From Anaerosacchariphilus hominis (GTDB lineage Bacteria; Bacillota; Clostridia; Lachnospirales; Lachnospiraceae): DNA of 64,000 nt. The notes below the pieces were generated by a model. The model was not told the origin of the DNA. It worked only from the letters and a program-made list of their open reading frames with translations, and searched no databases. Each line of letters begins with the position of its first letter. Positions within the stretch are counted from its first letter, which is position 1. The translations under genes and the position numbers were made by a program. The stretch spans positions 448,773-512,772 of the forward strand of contig NZ_JACOOR010000002.1 in assembly GCF_014290175.1 (NCBI RefSeq), in the 5' to 3' direction. This document shows, piece after piece, positions 42,563 through 50,901 of this stretch.

Positions 42563-45500
42563 AATATTTACCAGAATCGGACTGAATAACTGGCATTATA
42601 TCGACCGGAAGGTGCTGCATTTGAACGAAAGCATCAACTTTTTCACGGGACATTCCGGAAGCGGAAAGTCCACGGTCATTGACGCCATGCAGATCGTCCT
42701 TTATGCCAACACAGACGGCCGGGGCTTCTTTAACAAGGCGGCGGCGGACGATTCGGATCGAAGCCTCATCGAGTATCTGCGGGGTATGATCAATATCGGC
42801 GAGAATAATCAGGTATCCTACCGGAGGAATAAGAATTTTTCCTCCACCATTGTGCTGGAGATGAAGCACAGTATCACAGGGGAAAAGGAGTGCATCGGCG
42901 TGGCCTTCGATGTGGAGACGGCCACCAATGAGATCGGCCGCCTGTTCTTCTGGCATAAGGGCAGCATGCTTCCCGGGGATTACCGGATGGAAGACAGAAC
43001 CATGACCACCGGAGAGCTGCGGGATTACCTGCAGAAGCATTTTGAACGGGAGGAGTATTTCTATACCTCCAATAACGAGCGCTTCCGGCGGAATCTCTAC
43101 GACGTGTACCTGGGCGGCCTGGATATGGAGAAGTTTCCGCGTCTGTTTAAGCGGGCCATTCCCTTCCGAATGAATATCAGGCTGGAAGATTTTGTGAAAG
43201 AATATATCTGCATGGAGCAGGATATTCAGATCGACGATATGCAGGAGAGCGTGCGGCTCTATGGTCAGATGTGCCGGAAAATCGAGGCGGCCATGGTGGA
43301 GATCGGAGAGTTGACCCGGATCGGGGAGCAGTACGGGGTCTTTATGGAGAAGAAGGATCAGCTGGCGGCCTGTGTTTATCGCCGGGAGAAACTGCGCATT
43401 TTGGAGCTCCGGGAGGAAATTGAAAAGCTCCAGGATCAGATGGGGCTCTGGAAAGGAGATCTGGAGGAGCAGCGCCGACGGGAAACGGAACAGAAAACCC
43501 TGGAAACGGATCTGGAAAATCAGTACCATGAGATCAATATACAGCTGACAGATACAGGCTATGCCCTTCTGGAGGAGAAGCTCCGGAATGCGGAGGATGC
43601 TTTGGAGCGACTGAAACGAAGCGAGGAAAAGTGGGATCAGCTGGCTGATAAGCTGGATGCCTGGGAACAGGTGGAGACAGTCTCCAATGACACATTGAAC
43701 CGAATCGAAAAGCTTCAGGCCGGAAAGATCACTGGGGAAGAACTGGAGATTCTGAAAAAGGCCCTTGCAGAGGCCCATCAGGAGGCGGATCAGGAGCAGC
43801 GGGAGGCGGCTTCGGAGATCCGGGTGCTGGCCAAGGAGAGTAAAAGCATTCAGAACCAGCTGGAAGAACTGTATGCAGGCAAGACTTCCTATCCCAGGGA
43901 GCTGACCCAGGCCCGTTCCGAGATCGAAAAGGAACTGTACAGCCGTCTCGGAAAACGCGTTCCGGTGCGAATTTTAGCGGATCTTCTGGAGATCCGGGAC
44001 GAGCGCTGGAGAAATGCCATCGAAGGCTATTTGGCATGGAATAAGCTGGCCCTGATCGTGGAGCCCCGGTATGTGAAGGAAGCCATGGAGATTTATGAGA
44101 CCCTGGATCCGAAGAAGTTCTGGAGGGTATCCGTGGTGGATACGGAACGGGTCGTAAGCGAAGAGCAGCGTGTAAAGCCGGGAGCCCTGGCGGAGGAAGT
44201 AAAGGCTGGAGAGGATTACGTCCGGGCCTTTGTAAATTTCCTTCTGGGCAATGTGATTAAGTGCGAGAGCATCGATGAGCTGCGCCGCTGCCGCATCGGT
44301 GTGACCGAGGACTGCAGACTGTATCAGAACTATCAGCTGCGCCGTCTGAACCCGGATAACTATACGAAGTTCGCCTATATCGGAGAAAAGAGTAAGCAGC
44401 AGAGACAGAAAGAGCTGACAGCCCAGCTGGAAAAGCTGAACCGGCGGCTGGAGACCTTCCGCGGGACCGAGGAGGAGGCGCGTAAGATTCTGAATCTGGA
44501 ATACCTGTCGGACACGGTAGAGGAATATCAGAATCTGTTGCGGGATAAGAAAGAAAAGCAGCAGAAGGAAAAAGAACGGCTGCGTCTCCAGGAGCAGATG
44601 GAGGAACTGAATTCCGGTATCGTGGAGACACTGAAGAAAAAGCGCAGTGAGATTCTGGAACATCAGAATGCCGTGAAGGAAGAACTGGAAAAGGTGCGTC
44701 GACAGATCTGGGAGAAGGAGCGGGCGCTGGAAAGCGGAAATAACAGTCTGGTGGAAAAGAACGGGGACCTGATTCAGATGGAACGGGAGCTTCGTGGTTC
44801 GGAGCAGGACGCGCAGCTTTTTGCGGAGTATCTGAAAGAGTATCGGAATCCCCGTTACGGTAAGCTTTTGGAGGAGACGGAAAAAACCATAGAAGAAACC
44901 GAAGAGGAATGTGAACGGCAGAAGAGCCGTCTGGTGGAGGTGCGTACCGATTATCTGAAAAATCATCCCCAGAGAGACTTTTCCGCTTCCACCGAGGAGA
45001 ATGGCGATTACGAAAAGCTTCTGAAGGAGCTGCAGTGCGGTGAATTGGAGACTTACCGTGAAAAGGCCGGAGAGCAGGCAAGGGCAGCGGTGGAACACTT
45101 CAAGGAGGACTTTATCTACAAGATCCGGAGCGCCATCCGGGAGGCTTATGTGCGCCGGGATGAGCTGAACCGGATTATCCGGAACCTGGACTTCGGAAAA
45201 GACCGTTATCAGTTCCGCATCGGTCGGAACAAGGGACGGGACGGAGAGTTTTACGACATGTTTATGGATGAGGATCTGAACATCGATCCCTCCACCCTGT
45301 CCACCTCCATGAATCATCAGATGAACCTGTTTTCCATGAATCATGAGAGCAAATACGGCAGCCTTATGAACGATCTGATTCGACTGTTTATTCCGCCGGA
45401 GAACGCTACGGCGGCTGAACTGGAGGAATCCCGGAAGAATATGGAGAAGTATGCGGACTACCGGACCTATCTTTCTTTTGAGATGGAGCAGATCGTAGAG

Positions 45501-45896
45501 GGCGACGAGCAGCGCCTGGTCATCGGGCTCAGCAAAATGATCAAAAAGAACTCCGGCGGCGAGGGCCAGAATCCGCTGTACATCGCACTTCTGGCCAGCT
45601 TCGCCCAGGCCTACCGCATCAATCTGTCCGCCCGGGCGTCCAGACGTCCTGCCATCCGTCTGGTGGTGCTGGACGAGGCCTTTTCCAAGATGGATGCAGA
45701 GAAGGTAGCCAGCTGTATCGATCTGATAAGGAGTCTGGGCTTTCAGGCCATTATCAGCGCTACCAACGACAAGATCCAGAACTACATCGAAAATGTGGAT
45801 AAGACCTTTGTATACGCGAATCCGAATAAGAAGAGCATTTCCATACAGGAGTTTGAAAAGAAAGAGTTTGGGGAGCTGGTAACAGAGGAAGAATAG
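42537..45896 (+). CDS. jetC: Wadjet SMC-like ATPase JetC
   Basis: 1119 residues from the ATG at 42537, preceded by GAGGAG with a 7-base gap; the longer upstream frame lies within jetB. The Walker A motif GHSGSGKST is at residues 38-46 (Lys44). A long coiled coil covers about 240-900 with a hinge-like segment near 450-650. The C-terminal Walker B motif is VVLDEAFSKMD (Asp1046, Glu1047). This MukB/MksB-type architecture is expected for the loop-extruding motor of Wadjet. Confidence 0.92.
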   Translation: MEQQTQAYKIFTRIGLNNWHYIDRKVLHLNESINFFTGHSGSGKSTVIDAMQIVLYANTDGRGFFNKAAADDSDRSLIEYLRGMINIGENNQVSYRRNKNFSSTIVLEMKHSITGEKECIGVAFDVETATNEIGRLFFWHKGSMLPGDYRMEDRTMTTGELRDYLQKHFEREEYFYTSNNERFRRNLYDVYLGGLDMEKFPRLFKRAIPFRMNIRLEDFVKEYICMEQDIQIDDMQESVRLYGQMCRKIEAAMVEIGELTRIGEQYGVFMEKKDQLAACVYRREKLRILELREEIEKLQDQMGLWKGDLEEQRRRETEQKTLETDLENQYHEINIQLTDTGYALLEEKLRNAEDALERLKRSEEKWDQLADKLDAWEQVETVSNDTLNRIEKLQAGKITGEELEILKKALAEAHQEADQEQREAASEIRVLAKESKSIQNQLEELYAGKTSYPRELTQARSEIEKELYSRLGKRVPVRILADLLEIRDERWRNAIEGYLAWNKLALIVEPRYVKEAMEIYETLDPKKFWRVSVVDTERVVSEEQRVKPGALAEEVKAGEDYVRAFVNFLLGNVIKCESIDELRRCRIGVTEDCRLYQNYQLRRLNPDNYTKFAYIGEKSKQQRQKELTAQLEKLNRRLETFRGTEEEARKILNLEYLSDTVEEYQNLLRDKKEKQQKEKERLRLQEQMEELNSGIVETLKKKRSEILEHQNAVKEELEKVRRQIWEKERALESGNNSLVEKNGDLIQMERELRGSEQDAQLFAEYLKEYRNPRYGKLLEETEKTIEETEEECERQKSRLVEVRTDYLKNHPQRDFSASTEENGDYEKLLKELQCGELETYREKAGEQARAAVEHFKEDFIYKIRSAIREAYVRRDELNRIIRNLDFGKDRYQFRIGRNKGRDGEFYDMFMDEDLNIDPSTLSTSMNHQMNLFSMNHESKYGSLMNDLIRLFIPPENATAAELEESRKNMEKYADYRTYLSFEMEQIVEGDEQRLVIGLSKMIKKNSGGEGQNPLYIALLASFAQAYRINLSARASRRPAIRLVVLDEAFSKMDAEKVASCIDLIRSLGFQAIISATNDKIQNYIENVDKTFVYANPNKKSISIQEFEKKEFGELVTEEE

Positions 45897-45908
45897 CGGA
45901 GATTACTC

Positions 45909-47177
45909 ATGGGGAAAAAGGCGGAGCAGAAGAGAAGAAATCATGTGATCCAGGTGATTCTGGATGCTTATGAGAGCGGCAATGCAGACTGGCGGACCTA
46001 TCCGGATCCGAATGCAAGGGGCAACCGAACGATCTGGATTACCCAGGAACTGTATGACGAGATCGGAAAAAGAGAACTGAATCAGCAGGTACTGGATTTG
46101 CAGCAGGAAAAGCTGCTCCGGGACGGAACCGGACGGGATAGCAGCGGCTGGCTGGTACGGGGATCTGAGCTTGAAAAAATCACCTATCAGCTGGAAAGTA
46201 TTCCGGTATTTTATGAACGGGATAGCCGGATTCCCAGGTATATCCGGCATTACGGGCCTCTGCGGGAGCTGACCGGAGAGCTGGAGGAACTGAAAGGAGC
46301 AGCGAAAAGCTGGAAACCCTGGCTGTTATGCTGTATCGAAGCCATGGAACAGGATGTGGACCGGGAAAAGATTCCGAAGATCTGTCAGGATGCAGAGAAG
46401 AAAAAGGTTTATTTTCAGACGCTGCGGGGATTGAACGAGCTGGAAGAGCCGGTATACCGCCGGGTATTCAGTAAGCATTATCTGGGAGATTCCAAACGGT
46501 TTGAGCAGATCATTCAGAAGCAGATTCTCCGGGACGCCCGCAGGTGGAACGAGCGGGTAGAAGCAGACGAAGAGGTCATGGATGACAGAACCGTCCTGGT
46601 GGAAATCGGGCTGGAGACCTATCATCAGGAGCTGGCGGTAAAAGGAAGCCTCCGTTTTCTTTTGAAGGGAACAGAGGTGGACACAGCAGCCTGGCGGTAC
46701 GGAACCGTCCTGAATGCGGAGACCCTGAAGCATCTGGAGCTTTTGCCGGAACAGAAAATCTGTAAAATAATCAGTATTGAAAACAAGGCTAACTACATGT
46801 CTGTGCCCTTCGAGGAGGGGACGCTGTATCTGTATTCCCACGGCTTCTTTTCCCCGGCGGAACGGGAATTTTTACGAGAACTGCGGAAATGTCTGCACAC
46901 AGCCGGGACTGGGACAGAGTACTATCACAGCAGCGATCTGGATTATGGCGGCATGCGGATTTTCATGCACATTCAAAAAGAAATTTTTCCGGATCTGAAG
47001 CCCTGGCGCATGGATCGGGAGACACTGGAACACTATCGGGAACTGGGAGAATCCAGGGGATCGGAGTATCTGAAGAAAATCGAGGAACTGGAAGTACCGC
47101 CGGAGCTTCAGAAACTGAAGACAGCGATTTTGGAAACCGGCATCACATTGGAACAGGAAGCCTTTTTATGGGAATAA
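45909..47177 (+). CDS. jetD: Wadjet nuclease subunit JetD
   Basis: 422 residues. The C-terminal half has the toprim-like catalytic residues of JetD (formerly DUF2220): Glu291 in ISIENKANYM, LYSHGFFS, and Asp343/Asp345 in SDLDYGGMRI. The N-terminal half is the helical arm typical of JetD. The catalytic acids are intact, so the system is likely active. 12 bases after the jetC stop. Confidence 0.9.
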   Translation: MGKKAEQKRRNHVIQVILDAYESGNADWRTYPDPNARGNRTIWITQELYDEIGKRELNQQVLDLQQEKLLRDGTGRDSSGWLVRGSELEKITYQLESIPVFYERDSRIPRYIRHYGPLRELTGELEELKGAAKSWKPWLLCCIEAMEQDVDREKIPKICQDAEKKKVYFQTLRGLNELEEPVYRRVFSKHYLGDSKRFEQIIQKQILRDARRWNERVEADEEVMDDRTVLVEIGLETYHQELAVKGSLRFLLKGTEVDTAAWRYGTVLNAETLKHLELLPEQKICKIISIENKANYMSVPFEEGTLYLYSHGFFSPAEREFLRELRKCLHTAGTGTEYYHSSDLDYGGMRIFMHIQKEIFPDLKPWRMDRETLEHYRELGESRGSEYLKKIEELEVPPELQKLKTAILETGITLEQEAFLWE

Positions 47178-47189
47178 TGGGGGAAGCAT

Positions 47190-47813
47190 ATGAGAAGTGA
47201 AAAGAAAGAAAAAAGAGAAAGAACAGAGCGGCCCGGAAGGCGGGTGGGATTTAAGACCATTCTTCATTTTATCGAGATCCTGGTCATCGCGGCAGCAGTC
47301 ATTTTCGTGACAAACAAGGTCACCCAGAAGGACGAGCCCCAGATCACCAGCAGTTTTATCAGCAATAAGCTGGAGATGGTCAGCGAGCTGACAACGGCCA
47401 AGCTCACCTACAACGGTCTGGTCTACTACTCCGACGGCAGCATCCCGCTGCTGACCCAGAAGTCCTTCACCATGACTTACCGTGCCGAGGTGCGGGCCGG
47501 AGTCGATCTGTCCAAGGCAGAGATTAAAATCACCGACAAAGAAGTACTTCTGACCCTTCCGGCTGTCCAGATCCTGGACACGGTAGTAGATTCTGATTCC
47601 ATCCAGTTCTACGATGAAAAGGCCGCCCTTTTAAACTGGGGCAAGAAGACGGATGTGCTGGACGGCATGACCGCCGCCCAGAAGGATGTGGAAGAAAAAG
47701 CCGACTTCGACAGCCTGAAGCTGGAGGCAAAAACCCAGACCAAACAGCTCCTGACCGGTATCTTTTCCGGATCCATCGGGAACCGGGAGCTGGTGGTGAA
47801 GTTCGCGGAGTAG
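47190..47813 (+). CDS. DUF4230 membrane-anchored protein
   Basis: 207 residues. A basic N-terminus is followed by one transmembrane helix (about residues 28-44, HFIEILVIAAAVIFV), then an extracytoplasmic DUF4230 domain (SELTTAKLTYNGLVYY, LPAVQILDTVVDSDSIQ). No catalytic motif is visible and its function is unknown. It starts 12 bases after jetD, so it shares the transcript, although DUF4230 proteins also occur far from Wadjet. Confidence 0.75.
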   Translation: MRSEKKEKRERTERPGRRVGFKTILHFIEILVIAAAVIFVTNKVTQKDEPQITSSFISNKLEMVSELTTAKLTYNGLVYYSDGSIPLLTQKSFTMTYRAEVRAGVDLSKAEIKITDKEVLLTLPAVQILDTVVDSDSIQFYDEKAALLNWGKKTDVLDGMTAAQKDVEEKADFDSLKLEAKTQTKQLLTGIFSGSIGNRELVVKFAE

Positions 47814-47826
47814 GGGTGCTTTCCGG

Positions 47827-47855
47827 TTGACAACAAACATCCTGTCCCATATAAT
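47827..47855 (+). promoter_or_regulatory. Promoter of the CNNM/CBS gene
   Basis: Consensus -35 TTGACA (47827-47832) and -10 TATAAT (47850-47855) with a 17-base spacer. The 5' leader of about 75 bases contains no obvious riboswitch. Confidence 0.85.
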
Positions 47856-47935
47856 AGTATCATTAACAATCTGGACGGGAGCCGGGAGGCGTTGAGCGTC
47901 CGTATTTTGAATTTAAAGGAGAAGTATAATTTATT

Positions 47936-49189
47936 ATGGGTACATACCTTACCATTATGGTAGTCTGTCTGATACTGTCGAGCTTTTTTTCCGCTACGGA
48001 GACGGCGTTCTCGGCCATGAACACCACGAAGCTGAAGACCTTGGCTGAGAAGGGAAATAAGAACGCGGCGCTGGTCTGCAAGCTGGATGAGCAGTATGAC
48101 AAGCTGATTTCCACGGTCCTGATAGGCAATAACATCGTAAACATCGCCATGGCCTCTGTGGGAACCGTGCTGTTTACCCTGAAGTTTGGCGATATGGGAG
48201 CGACCATGTCTACCATCGTGGTGACCATTGTGGTACTGATATTCGGAGAGATTTCCCCGAAAAGCATCGCGAATAACTGCCCGGAGCAGCTGGCCATGTT
48301 CGCCGCTCCGGTGGTACAGTTTCTGATCTGGCTTTTTCTGCCGCTGAATGTACTGTTCTCCGGCTGGCAGAAGCTGTTGACGAAGATCTTTCATCTGGAG
48401 CCCAGCTCCAAGATGTCCCAGGAGGAGCTGCTGACCCTGGTCAATGAGGTTCAGGAGGACGGAACCATCGACGAAGACGAAGGCGGACTTCTGAGAAATG
48501 CCATCGAGTTTTCCGATCAGGAAGCCCGGGATATCCTGATTCACCGGACGGATCTGGCGGCCCTGCCCATTACGGCCACCAAGGAAGAGATCGCCCAGAT
48601 GTTCACAGAGACCAAGTTCTCCCGTCTGTTGATTTATCAGGATTCCATCGACGATATTCTGGGAACCATTCATCGGAAGGACTTCTACGTGGGCTGTGGT
48701 ATCACGGAAAAGGAAGTAAAGGATATCATTTCCCCGGCCATCTTTGTGCTGGAGAGCGAGCCTATCCGGATGATTCTGAAGAAGCAGCAGAAGGCCAAGA
48801 CCCATGTGGCCGTGGTGGTGGACGAGTATGGCGGAACCTGTGGTATCGTCACCATGGAGGACATTCTGGAGGAACTGGTGGGCGAGATCTGGGATGAGCA
48901 TGAGGAGGCTGAGGTGTTGCTGCGCCGCATTGCCCCGGATACCTATCTTATCGACGCGTCCATGGATTTTGAGGAGTTCGCGGAGTACTTCCATCTGGAT
49001 GAGGAGTCCGAGATGGTGTCTGTCAGCGGCTGGGTCATGGAGCAGTTCGGACGGGTGCCGGATCAGGGCGACCATCTGGAGTACAAGGGCCTGGAAATTG
49101 AGGTTACCCGGGTGGGCAATCATCATGTAGATGAGATTCGTGTCAAACAGAATAATGTGGAGGCGGAAGAAGCCTCTGAAGAGGAATAA
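47936..49189 (+). CDS. Hemolysin-family CNNM/CBS-domain membrane protein
   Basis: 417 residues. The first 175 form the CNNM (DUF21) domain with several membrane helices (TYLTIMVVCLILSSFFSATETA, VLIFGEISPK). Two CBS domains follow (about 195-320, EDGTIDEDEGGLLRNAIEFS) and a CorC_HlyC C-terminal domain (QFGRVPDQGDHLEYKGLEIEVT). The family exports or regulates magnesium or cobalt. AAAGGAG precedes the ATG. Confidence 0.92.
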   Translation: MGTYLTIMVVCLILSSFFSATETAFSAMNTTKLKTLAEKGNKNAALVCKLDEQYDKLISTVLIGNNIVNIAMASVGTVLFTLKFGDMGATMSTIVVTIVVLIFGEISPKSIANNCPEQLAMFAAPVVQFLIWLFLPLNVLFSGWQKLLTKIFHLEPSSKMSQEELLTLVNEVQEDGTIDEDEGGLLRNAIEFSDQEARDILIHRTDLAALPITATKEEIAQMFTETKFSRLLIYQDSIDDILGTIHRKDFYVGCGITEKEVKDIISPAIFVLESEPIRMILKKQQKAKTHVAVVVDEYGGTCGIVTMEDILEELVGEIWDEHEEAEVLLRRIAPDTYLIDASMDFEEFAEYFHLDEESEMVSVSGWVMEQFGRVPDQGDHLEYKGLEIEVTRVGNHHVDEIRVKQNNVEAEEASEEE

Positions 49190-49201
49190 AAGAGGGAGCC
49201 T

Positions 49202-50101
49202 ATGTCAGAATGCAGACTGTGTCCCCGCGACTGCCGCGCCGATCGTGAAAATGGTCGGCGCGGTTTTTGCGGCGTGGCAGGAAACAATATCAAATGTGCC
49301 CGGGCGGCGCTTCATCTGTGGGAGGAGCCCTGTATTTCCGGAAATACCGGATCAGGAGCCGTGTTCTTCAGCGGCTGTCCTTTAAGGTGTGTCTACTGTC
49401 AGAACCGGGATATCGCCGGGGCTGACCGGGGATTGGAGATCACCGAAGCGCGGCTGGCGGAGATTTTTCTGGAGCTGGCACAACAGGGAGCAGCTAATAT
49501 CAATCTGGTGACGCCTACCCATTATACGCGGGAGATCCTCCGGGCAGTCATCCGAGCCAGAGAACAGGGTCTGACGCTTCCCATGGTGTATAACTGCAGT
49601 GGATACGAGAAGGTCAGTACCTTAAAAATGCTGGAAGGCATCGTGGATATCTATCTGACAGATTTTAAATATATGGATACGGAGGCGGCGAAGGCCTATT
49701 CCCATGCGCCGGATTATCCGGAGGTGGCAAAGGCGGCCCTGGCGGAAATGGTGCGCCAGACCGGAGCCGCAGTCTTTGATGAGGCAGGTATGATGAAACG
49801 GGGCGTCATAGTCCGCCATCTGCTTTTGCCGAATCATCTGAAGAATGCGAAGGGTGTGGTAAAGTATGTTTATGAAACCTATGGAGACCGGGTATATCTG
49901 AGCCTCATGAACCAGTACACGCCCCTGCCCGGGATGGAAGCCTATCCGGAACTGAACCGGAGAGTAACAAAGAGGGAATATGATCGGCTTCTGGATTATG
50001 CCCTGTCTCTGGGCGTGGAAAATGCCTTCATCCAGGAAGGCGAGACGGCAAAAGAGAGCTTTATTCCGGCTTTCGACTGCCGGGGAGTATTGCCGGAGTA
50101 A
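49202..50101 (+). CDS. PflA-like radical SAM protein
   Basis: 299 residues. An N-terminal cysteine motif (CRLCPRDC and RGFCGV) is followed by the radical-SAM cluster motif SGCPLRCVYC. This matches the uncharacterised COG1313 (PflX-like) group. Target unknown; it is 12 bases after the CNNM gene and probably co-transcribed. Confidence 0.87.
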   Translation: MSECRLCPRDCRADRENGRRGFCGVAGNNIKCARAALHLWEEPCISGNTGSGAVFFSGCPLRCVYCQNRDIAGADRGLEITEARLAEIFLELAQQGAANINLVTPTHYTREILRAVIRAREQGLTLPMVYNCSGYEKVSTLKMLEGIVDIYLTDFKYMDTEAAKAYSHAPDYPEVAKAALAEMVRQTGAAVFDEAGMMKRGVIVRHLLLPNHLKNAKGVVKYVYETYGDRVYLSLMNQYTPLPGMEAYPELNRRVTKREYDRLLDYALSLGVENAFIQEGETAKESFIPAFDCRGVLPE

Positions 50102-50119
50102 GAAAATAAATCATAAAAA

Positions 50120-50256
50120 AGAATGTGCCGTTGGCACATTCTTGCGCCGAGGCGCGGTTGCCTTGGCAACCATCTACCACTGCGCCGAGTGCGCATCTTT
50201 GCAAGCTCTGCTTGCTTTTATGGAATAGGGAATTCTATCGGAATTTCCTATTCCAT
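50120..50256 (+). repeat. Multi-hairpin intergenic element, copy C
   Basis: A 137-base element, nearly identical to copy B in sequence and orientation. The terminal hairpin arm is ATGGAATAGG (from 50220) paired with CCTATTCCAT (to 50256). It sits between the radical SAM gene and the nrdG terminator, directly against that terminator. Confidence 0.92.
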
Positions 50257-50257
50257 A

Positions 50258-50314
50258 AAAAGAGAGCAGGCGAACCGGGAAGCATACTGCATTCCGGTTC
50301 GCCTGTTCTCTTTT
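50258..50314. terminator. Bidirectional terminator between radical SAM gene and nrdG
   Basis: A 17-bp stem (50262-50278 with 50294-50310, one G-T pair), flanked by AAAA on the left and TTTT on the right, so it works for nrdG on the minus strand and for transcription from the left. Confidence 0.85.
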
Positions 50315-50325
50315 GAATGAAATAT

Positions 50326-50889
50326 TTACATCTCATGAATATCCCCGCTGCCCATGGTACGCCGCCACACGCCCTCCAGAAGAACGGTATGCCCGGCTGC
50401 CAGGGAGGCAGGCAGATCGATGATGTTCTGATTGGCGGAGCCCCGGAAGAGAAGAGAGGCGTCCTTTTCCTCCTCCACAAACTTGCCGTCCACCAGTACG
50501 TCGATGAGAGAAAGCAGCTCCCGGAGAGTATCCGGGTTTCCCACAGAGCCGGTCAGCAGATCACGATCCAGCGTAAAGCCTGTATAGCACCAGAGTGTCT
50601 TTTTAGGAAAACGCTCTTTGAACTTCCGTGCAAGAGTCAGAAGCCCTTCCTGATTCTCCGGCTCCAGGGGCTCGCCGCCCAAAAAGGAAAGGCCGGCCAC
50701 ATAATCAGGGGCAAGAGCCTCCAGAATCTCGTCCATAACCGCTTCTGTAAAGGGATGACCGTAGGAAAAGTCCCAGGCCTCGTAATTGAAGCAGTTCCGG
50801 CAGTGGTGGCGGCAGCCGCTGACAAAGAGAGACACGCGGACGCCGGGGCCGTTGGCAATATCATTTTTTTTAATCACAGCATAGTTCAT
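50326..50889 (-). CDS. nrdG: Anaerobic ribonucleotide reductase activating protein
   Basis: 187 residues, a radical SAM enzyme that makes the glycyl radical on NrdD. The iron-sulfur motif is SGCRHHCRNC (CxxxCxxC). The start lies 12 bases after the nrdD stop, so the two are co-transcribed. Confidence 0.95.
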   Translation of the reverse strand: MNYAVIKKNDIANGPGVRVSLFVSGCRHHCRNCFNYEAWDFSYGHPFTEAVMDEILEALAPDYVAGLSFLGGEPLEPENQEGLLTLARKFKERFPKKTLWCYTGFTLDRDLLTGSVGNPDTLRELLSLIDVLVDGKFVEEEKDASLLFRGSANQNIIDLPASLAAGHTVLLEGVWRRTMGSGDIHEM

Positions 50890-50901
50890 GCGAAAATCTC
50901 C

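Noticed and set aside
43974..45344. 456-codon minus-strand open frame
   Set aside because: Antisense to the coiled-coil region of JetC; Leu/Phe-rich shadow of Glu/Lys codons.
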